The notes below the pieces were generated by a model. It did not search any database. It worked only from the letters and a program-made list of their open reading frames with translations, and had not been told where the DNA came from. Shown in pieces: positions 60,989-64,000 of a stretch of DNA of 64,000 nucleotides. The stretch spans positions 1-64,000 of the forward strand of contig CAZODZ010000001.1 of assembly GCA_964578745.1 (NCBI GenBank), in the 5' to 3' direction. The stretch is from SKVJ01 sp964578745. GTDB lineage: Bacteria; Chloroflexota; Dehalococcoidia; GIF9; AB-539-J10. The position numbers and the translations under genes are program-made. The first letter of the stretch is position 1, and every line of letters begins with the position of its first letter.

Positions 60989-61017
60989 TTGACGTTCGCA
61001 TCCGCGGGGGCTACGAT
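60989..61017 (+). promoter_or_regulatory. Sigma-70-type promoter for the dehydratase gene
   Basis: TTGACG (60989-60994) and TACGAT (61012-61017) with an optimal 17-base spacer, 33 bases before the start of the enolase-family gene. Confidence 0.55.
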
Positions 61018-61050
61018 GTTGCGAAATCTGAAGGGCTTTAAGGAGGGATG

Positions 61051-62253
61051 ATGTCGAACCTGCGCATCACCGATATTGAGGCTATCATGTGTGGACCACT
61101 CCCGTTCACCAGGGTTCACACGAACGAAGGTATCACCGGTCTAGGTGAGAACGTGGTTAACCATCCGGAGACGCTGAGGGGGAATGTTGAGCTCCTGAAG
61201 TCGATCCTCGTGGGTGAGGATCCCTTCAATATCGAGAAGCTCTGGATCAAGATGGTCCAGCAGACGTCCTTTACGTACATGAGTTCCACTATCAGCGCGG
61301 TAGATGTGGCACTGTACGATATTAAAGCGAAAGCGCTCGGTGTCCCGGTGTATGAGCTGTTGGGCGGATTGTACCGCAGGCATATCCGCCTGTACCCGCA
61401 TCTCAGAGGAACGTGGAACTCGTTCCCGGATCCGAATCAGGCGGACCTCTTTTCTGAGCCATGGGGTGCGGTCGAGTACACGCCGGAGCAGCTTGGTCAG
61501 AATGCGAAACAGCTGGTCGATGAGGGGTACACGGCGATCAAATTCGATCCCTTCCGGCCGGGCAGGGATGGATATCACGGCTACAGGCCCGACGAGATAG
61601 AGGCGGTCGTCGAGCGCGTTGCAGCTATCCGTGCAGCGGTCGGCCCTACTGTTGACCTCATGGTTGAATGTCACGGCAAGTTCAATGCGGGTACCGCAAT
61701 CAAGATTGGTAAGAAACTGGAGCAGTTCGACCTGTTCTGGTATGAGGAACCCGTCCCGGTGGGGATGATTACCGCGATGAAGCGTGTGGTTGATGCCGTA
61801 AACATACCTGTGGCTGCCTGTGAGCGATTGAACAGCAAGCTTGATCTCAAGGAGTACCTTGAGAAGGGCGCCGTTGATGTCGTGATGTTCGATGTTGGCA
61901 AGTGCGGCGGTCTCACCGAGGCCATGAAGATATGTGCGATGTGTGAGGCGTACCAGGCCAAAGCGGCTCCTCACAATCCGTTTGGCCCGGTGGCAGCGAT
62001 CGCAAATGCACACCTCTCAGCCGCGGTGCATCCGTTCCTTATCCAGGAACATGAGCAGATGGCACCGTGGGCTGTTGAGCCGATGTTGAAGATCGTGGAT
62101 GGTTATCTTGAGGTCCCGGATAGGCCCGGACTCGGAGTCGAGTTGAATGAGGAAGCGATTGCCGAGGCCAATGCCAAAGTGGCAGAAGGCAAGTACAAGC
62201 CATTCAGCAATGCGAAGGATCTGGACTTCGGATTGTATGTACCTGTGTTGTGA
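61051..62253 (+). CDS. Enolase-superfamily acid-sugar dehydratase (mandelate racemase type)
   Basis: 400 residues; ATG 61051 is preferred to 61048 because AAGGAGG needs spacing. The barrel has the three metal carboxylates in order: LMVECHGKF (Glu with catalytic His), YEEPVP (Glu) and AACERL (Glu), then AAPHNPFGP with the second His. HNP(F)GP at the end of the barrel and the CxGKF pattern resemble galactonate/gluconate dehydratases (D-acid sugar). It dehydrates an aldonic or related acid to a 2-keto-3-deoxy acid. The TRAP system 140 bp downstream may import its substrate. Confidence 0.93.
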   Translation: MSNLRITDIEAIMCGPLPFTRVHTNEGITGLGENVVNHPETLRGNVELLKSILVGEDPFNIEKLWIKMVQQTSFTYMSSTISAVDVALYDIKAKALGVPVYELLGGLYRRHIRLYPHLRGTWNSFPDPNQADLFSEPWGAVEYTPEQLGQNAKQLVDEGYTAIKFDPFRPGRDGYHGYRPDEIEAVVERVAAIRAAVGPTVDLMVECHGKFNAGTAIKIGKKLEQFDLFWYEEPVPVGMITAMKRVVDAVNIPVAACERLNSKLDLKEYLEKGAVDVVMFDVGKCGGLTEAMKICAMCEAYQAKAAPHNPFGPVAAIANAHLSAAVHPFLIQEHEQMAPWAVEPMLKIVDGYLEVPDRPGLGVELNEEAIAEANAKVAEGKYKPFSNAKDLDFGLYVPVL

Positions 62254-62393
62254 CTGGTACGGACTAACGGCAGCTGCTGGCCGGATGTAAGTAGCAGGAG
62301 GCGGCCTATGTAACGCGCCAATGTTTGGCCTTGAACCTGTCATAGAACATCATCGCTAAGTCCTGAAACAATTTAATTGAGGAGGAGGAACCA

Positions 62394-63527
62394 GTGAAGA
62401 AAGGCATCTTGTTGTTGTTGGTTACAGTGTTGGCACTTGCCTCGCTCTTGGTTGCTGGCTGTGCGCCAAGTGCGACCGAGCCATCGGCGCCATCGGGAGG
62501 AGATGAAGGCAGCGCCACCGCCCCGGCGGATGAGGAAGAAGAAGCTGCTCCTGCTGCTCCTGAAGGTGAGGTAATCACCTGGCAGTTCCAGGGCCATCCG
62601 CCTGTGTCCGATTACTACTTCACAGCTGTGCAGGGGATCGCCGACCACATAACGGCGATGAGTGGTGGTCGTCTGACCGTCGAGGCATACGCAGGCGGTT
62701 CCATCGTCCCAGCCTCTGAGGAGCTTGAGGGTGTTCACCAGGGTATTCTGAACATGGGTTCGGCATGCCCGATGTACAACGTGAACAAGTTTCCTCAGGC
62801 ACCGCTCTTTGATATGGTCTCGGGAGGCATGACAGCTCTTCAGATGACTCTGTGGCACACGAAGGGCAATGGCGATGAACTTGCTGCGCGGATGTGGGAA
62901 GACAAGATGAACGTGAAGTACATCGGCCCCCAGGGTTTTTTGCCGCCCGAAGTCTGGTGTCAGTCCAACAAGAAGATAGAGGATCCCGGTGACCTTAAGG
63001 GTTTGAAGATGCGATGCGCTGGCGATGGCGGCGAGATCCTTGCCAGTATGGGTGTGTCAACCGTCTACTTCCCGGGAGCCGAGGTCTACGAGTCGATGCA
63101 GCGTGGCGTCATCGATGCGTTTGAGTACGCATCACCGTTCCTCAACTGGGGTATGGGCTTCCACGAGGTGGCTGACTACCTCTACATGTCTCCCTCTCGT
63201 GCCCCGACTGACTGTGCTCATGTCTGGGTCAATCGCGATGACTGGGAGGCGCTGAGCCCCGACCTTCAGGCCATCGTCTATGACGCGGTTGCCACAGTCG
63301 GCCTCGAATACACCGCTGACTCGTACATACGCGATGACGAGGCATTGGTCAAGTACTACGACTATGGCACCGAAGTCTTGAAGCTGCCTGCCGAGGTTGA
63401 ACAGGCGTATCTCGATGCTGCAAAGAAGTTCTACGATGCAAAGGCGGCGGCCGACCCGTTCTATGCTGAGATTCTCGAGGCCCACTGGGCCTTCAAGGAC
63501 CTCTGTGATCGCGCTGGCATCAGGTAG
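62394..63527 (+). CDS. dctP: TRAP transporter solute-binding lipoprotein (DctP)
   Basis: 377 residues from a GTG with GAGGAGGAGGAA upstream. The signal peptide ends at a lipobox (LVAGC, C23), followed by an acidic/Ala/Pro linker and the DctP domain: QGIADHITAMSGGRLTVEAY and the later RGVIDAFEYASPF with conserved Arg-like substrate region DLKGLKMRCAGDG. It binds an organic acid and delivers it to DctQM. Adjacency to an acid-sugar dehydratase suggests a sugar acid; not proven. A strong hairpin separates it from dctQ. Confidence 0.95.
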   Translation: MKKGILLLLVTVLALASLLVAGCAPSATEPSAPSGGDEGSATAPADEEEEAAPAAPEGEVITWQFQGHPPVSDYYFTAVQGIADHITAMSGGRLTVEAYAGGSIVPASEELEGVHQGILNMGSACPMYNVNKFPQAPLFDMVSGGMTALQMTLWHTKGNGDELAARMWEDKMNVKYIGPQGFLPPEVWCQSNKKIEDPGDLKGLKMRCAGDGGEILASMGVSTVYFPGAEVYESMQRGVIDAFEYASPFLNWGMGFHEVADYLYMSPSRAPTDCAHVWVNRDDWEALSPDLQAIVYDAVATVGLEYTADSYIRDDEALVKYYDYGTEVLKLPAEVEQAYLDAAKKFYDAKAAADPFYAEILEAHWAFKDLCDRAGIR

Positions 63528-63560
63528 GATGTCGGAGCGTTTGACAGGCTGACTGTTGTT

Positions 63561-63591
63561 GCTCCCGCCCCGGGCATTGCGGGGCGGGAGC
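63561..63591 (+). terminator. Intercistronic hairpin between dctP and dctQ
   Basis: A perfect 11-bp GC-rich stem (63561-63571 with 63581-63591) and nine-base loop without a U-tract. Such stems are common after binding-protein genes and would protect dctP mRNA or lower permease expression. Confidence 0.7.
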
Positions 63592-63612
63592 ATGGTTTGA
63601 AAGGACCGACCT

Positions 63613-64000
63613 ATGAGGAAAATCCTGAAGGCAATAGACGCAATCAGCTGGTGGTCGGGGATGATATGCCGGTGGGGCGTGCTGGCGCTCGTGCTCATCC
63701 TGTGTTACGAAGTAACCGCACGGTATGTCTTCGACAACCCTACGATCTGGGCGCACGAGTCGTCGATGATGCTCGGTGTCTTCTTAGTGACCATCGGATG
63801 GTCGTTCGTCCACTTGAGGAAGGGTCATGTGCGGGTGGACGTGTTCTATGCACGTATGTCGCCGAAGGTGAGAGCCATGGTCGACATCGGCTGCTTCCTC
63901 GTCTTCTTCCTTCCACTGATGCTTGTGCTGATATACGCATCTGGCGTAATGGCCTGGGAGGCGTACATCTTCGACGAGGTCTTGATGGCAAGCTTCTGGT
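63613..64000 (+). CDS. dctQ: TRAP transporter small permease (DctQ), truncated at window edge
   Basis: The frame opens with ATG 63613 (AAAGGA upstream) and continues open to the last base, giving about 129 codons here. Four-segment DctQ pattern: WWSGMICRWGVLALVLILCY, EVTARYVFDNPTIWAHESSM, GWSFVHLRKGHVRVDVFY, and IGCFLVFFLPLMLVLI. The conserved RYVF and GHVRVD motifs are clear. The large permease DctM presumably follows outside. Confidence 0.93.
   Translation, partial: MRKILKAIDAISWWSGMICRWGVLALVLILCYEVTARYVFDNPTIWAHESSMMLGVFLVTIGWSFVHLRKGHVRVDVFYARMSPKVRAMVDIGCFLVFFLPLMLVLIYASGVMAWEAYIFDEVLMASFW

Noticed and set aside
61141..62013. 290-codon minus-strand open frame
   Set aside because: Antisense shadow of the enolase-family gene.
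1..64000. tRNA, rRNA, CRISPR array or insertion sequence
   Set aside because: No cloverleaf with a T-loop consensus, no rRNA stretch, no regular spaced repeat and no transposase motif was noticed. A tRNA scan would be needed to be certain.

Overview
The window looks like a piece of an anaerobic bacterial chromosome of moderately high G+C, most likely Chloroflexota (Dehalococcoidia or a relative). This is inferred from gene content: an aconitase-like LeuC/LeuD/isocitrate-dehydrogenase module of the Dehalococcoides kind, DUF5667 and Ig-like surface proteins, TRAP transport, TIGR04076, and a membrane-bound [NiFe] hydrogenase. Most genes have bacterial Shine-Dalgarno (SD) starts. I saw no rRNA, tRNA, CRISPR array or intact insertion sequence. 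Phylum placement is inference; no marker gene was aligned.

Layout. 1-3.6 kb: the end of a TreT-like glycosyltransferase and a tandem pair of homocitrate/isopropylmalate-synthase-like enzymes. 3.9-7.6 kb: a zinc-ribbon/BACON-like/transglutaminase-like membrane protein and a membrane-domain/FAD-oxidoreductase fusion. 7.8-25.5 kb: mostly single genes (PPC domain, DapA-like aldolase, Ste24-type M48 protease, NfeD-like, cyclophilin-like, PEBP lipoprotein, SpoIIM-like, two EamA transporters, beta-CASP nuclease, MFS, TIGR04076-DUF502 pair, cohesin-like anchor, HAD, LOG, PH domain). Two decayed genes lie here: a low-molecular-weight phosphatase remnant and a Lon-type protease pseudogene. 26-38 kb: ABC-F ATPase, a caspase-fold-like membrane protein, an NSS transporter with a strong promoter, an HhH-like protein, OYE, diacylglycerol kinase, YhcH, and a hydrolase-MFS pair, separated by several long gene-poor gaps.

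38.6-47 kb is a compact metabolic block. Trm112 diverges from a small unknown gene. A queD/folK/folP operon runs leftward; its QueD carries a CExxHGH motif that suggests it may also replace FolB. Divergent from folP is a LeuC-LeuD-isocitrate dehydrogenase operon, then a leftward operon of a thioredoxin/DsbD-like protein, NAD kinase, an ArgA-like acetyltransferase and a Nudix hydrolase. 47.4-50 kb encodes two Ig/PKD-like surface proteins ending in a bidirectional terminator.

50-60.8 kb is the most striking part. A leftward 14-gene operon reproduces subunit for subunit, in order, the mbhA-N operon known from Thermococcales archaea: Mrp E, F, G, MbhD, MbhE, Mrp B, C, D, MbhI, then hydrogenase small subunit, NuoC-like, large subunit, NuoH-like and a 2x[4Fe-4S] ferredoxin. 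All four NiFe-ligand cysteines are present. A maturation protease converges on it, and a CoA-disulfide-reductase/rhodanese fusion and an Nfu protein lie beyond. Together these predict ferredoxin-driven H2 evolution (or the reverse) coupled to ion pumping, with a possible sulfur link.

61-64 kb: an enolase-superfamily sugar-acid dehydratase with a good promoter, followed by TRAP dctP and a truncated dctQ at the window edge.
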